NCBI RefSeq assembly: GCF_007565055.1
Contig: NC_044553.1
Coordinates: 103,329,858-103,393,857, forward strand
From: Rhinopithecus roxellana
Lineage: Eukaryota; Chordata; Mammalia; Primates; Cercopithecidae
DNA: 64,000 nucleotides
Reading direction: 5' to 3'
The notes beneath the pieces were generated by a model that had not been told where the DNA came from, made no database searches, and was given only the letters and a program-made list of their open reading frames with translations. Shown here piece after piece: positions 63,044 to 64,000 of the stretch (positions are counted from its first letter, which is position 1; each line of letters starts with the position of its first letter). The position numbers and the translations under genes were made by a program.

Positions 63044-64000
63044 GCAACATGTCTGAAATACTCTTATCTTTCACCTTCATCTCAAGTCTTTCACTTTTCT
63101 ATTTCTGTTGATGCTACCGCCACTCTCCTTGTATCTTGGTTTCTCTCTTACCTTCAATCCTAAACTTGCATTCATCAATCCTGTTTTGTGCTTTCTTTGA
63201 AATCCCTCACATCTATATTTTCCTGTTCCTTTCCAACCTCAAGTCCTTTTCCCAAGGTTTTCACGCTGTTGAATAAGCCCTAAACTCTGGCCCTTGTACT
63301 TTTTCTTACATTCCTCTCCCTATAGGGATACCCACAACCCCAACCCAAATTCTACTCATTCTTCAAGATAATTAAAGTAATCCCACCTTCTTCAGCTAGG
63401 CTTTGTGACCACCACCCAATACTGAAACGATTTCCTATGCCTCTGAATTTCCACAGCAATATTTAGTTAAGCATTCATTTGGCAATTTAATCAAGTGGTG
63501 ATGCATGACAGCTCTTTAAGTGAGCCCAGATAATAACTATTTATCCCTCATATTGAGTACTATCCAGTGCTGCACAAAGAAGTCACTCATAAATATTTTT
63601 GGATGGCTGATTTATTGATTGAAATTATATCCTTCCACGGAGATATGCTTTGCAAGGGAAACATGAAAAGAGGGCACGTGGGTGATACTAGGCTGTCATC
63701 AACCTATCATCTAATGCTTCCTTTACATGACCAAAATCAGGCCAAGTCAAAGAAGTCAGTCTCATCTCCATCATTTCAATCGAAGGAAAATAATCCCGGT
63801 AATCACAAATTCCATTTCACTTTGGAATATACATTCCTAAAAGTTTGCAAAATTCATTTGTGGTGTTAATCTGCCCTCCTTCTCCCCTACCCCAAAATAA
63901 TTTAAAACAGCCCAAAGTTAGAAAAAAATTGAAGGGAAGAAAAGACTTGGAGAATTTTCAACGCTGCCAAAACTCAGCCAATTTATAAGCATATGAAGAT
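63044..64000. other. BRMS1L intron 1, upstream end of window
   Basis: 63,240-63,470 has the pyrimidine-rich, CTTCAAGATAATTAAAGT look of an old L2-like repeat. No exon 1, CpG island or promoter is visible up to the window end. Confidence 0.4.

Noticed and set aside
1..64000. tRNA, rRNA, snRNA or microRNA genes
   Set aside because: No tRNA cloverleaf with internal A/B boxes was seen outside Alus, and no snRNA or rRNA segments. Alu A/B boxes belong to 7SL-derived elements. Small hairpins cannot be excluded by eye.
63044..64000. Search for BRMS1L exon 1 and promoter
   Set aside because: No acidic MPVHSRG-type start, CpG island or GC-rich promoter; the 142-nt gap in the coding sum places exon 1 beyond the window.

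Overview
This is primate nuclear DNA, human or a close ape relative. It is packed with Alu elements, including young AluY-like copies, L1PA and older L1M LINEs, MaLR LTRs, MIRs and a MER85-type piggyBac MITE. The species cannot be fixed from the sequence alone. There is no prokaryotic or viral coding content.

The one functional gene I can support is BRMS1L, a Sin3/HDAC corepressor subunit of the Sds3/BRMS1 family. It runs on the minus strand from exon 2 (59,466) to the 3' UTR (about 15,500). Nine coding exons (2-10) join in frame with standard splice sites at all but one intron. They total 830 coding nt; a 323-residue protein needs 972, so the missing 142 nt are exon 1 with the promoter, beyond position 64,000. 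Intron 6 is a minor-spliceosome AT-AC intron: donor ATATCCTTTTCC, branch-like ACCTTGAC, acceptor ending AC. Intron 4 is 30.7 kb and holds most of the LINE DNA.

Layout by position. 1-955: minus-strand L1 ORF2 fragment. 956-5,700: AT-rich DNA and Alus. 6,059-6,837: processed EWSR1 pseudogene, minus strand, cut off in its SYGQ-repeat region. 7,300-7,627: Tigger-like DNA transposon. 9,800-13,400: MIR, Alu, L1M, THE1 and MLT1 remnants. 14,117-15,975: a pair of local direct repeats straddling the BRMS1L 3' end. 15,500-25,248: exons 10 to 5. 25,249-55,928: intron 4, with a 3'-terminal L1 (26,878-28,540), an MLT1-type LTR, a roughly 500-bp near-palindrome beside a poly(A)-tailed retrocopy (31,573-32,427), a nested L1M block (37,690-45,690) and a nearly full-length L1PA (45,815-52,919). 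55,929-59,466: exons 4 to 2. 59,467-64,000: intron 1, mostly Alus.

The best candidates for a second look are the near-palindrome, the AT-AC intron, a 208-bp L1 internal segment spliced into an Alu with microhomology, the EWSR1 retrocopy joined to unidentified DNA, and the duplicated block at the BRMS1L 3' end. I found no sign of an entirely new biological system; the unusual items are structural or RNA-processing features of a mammalian locus.
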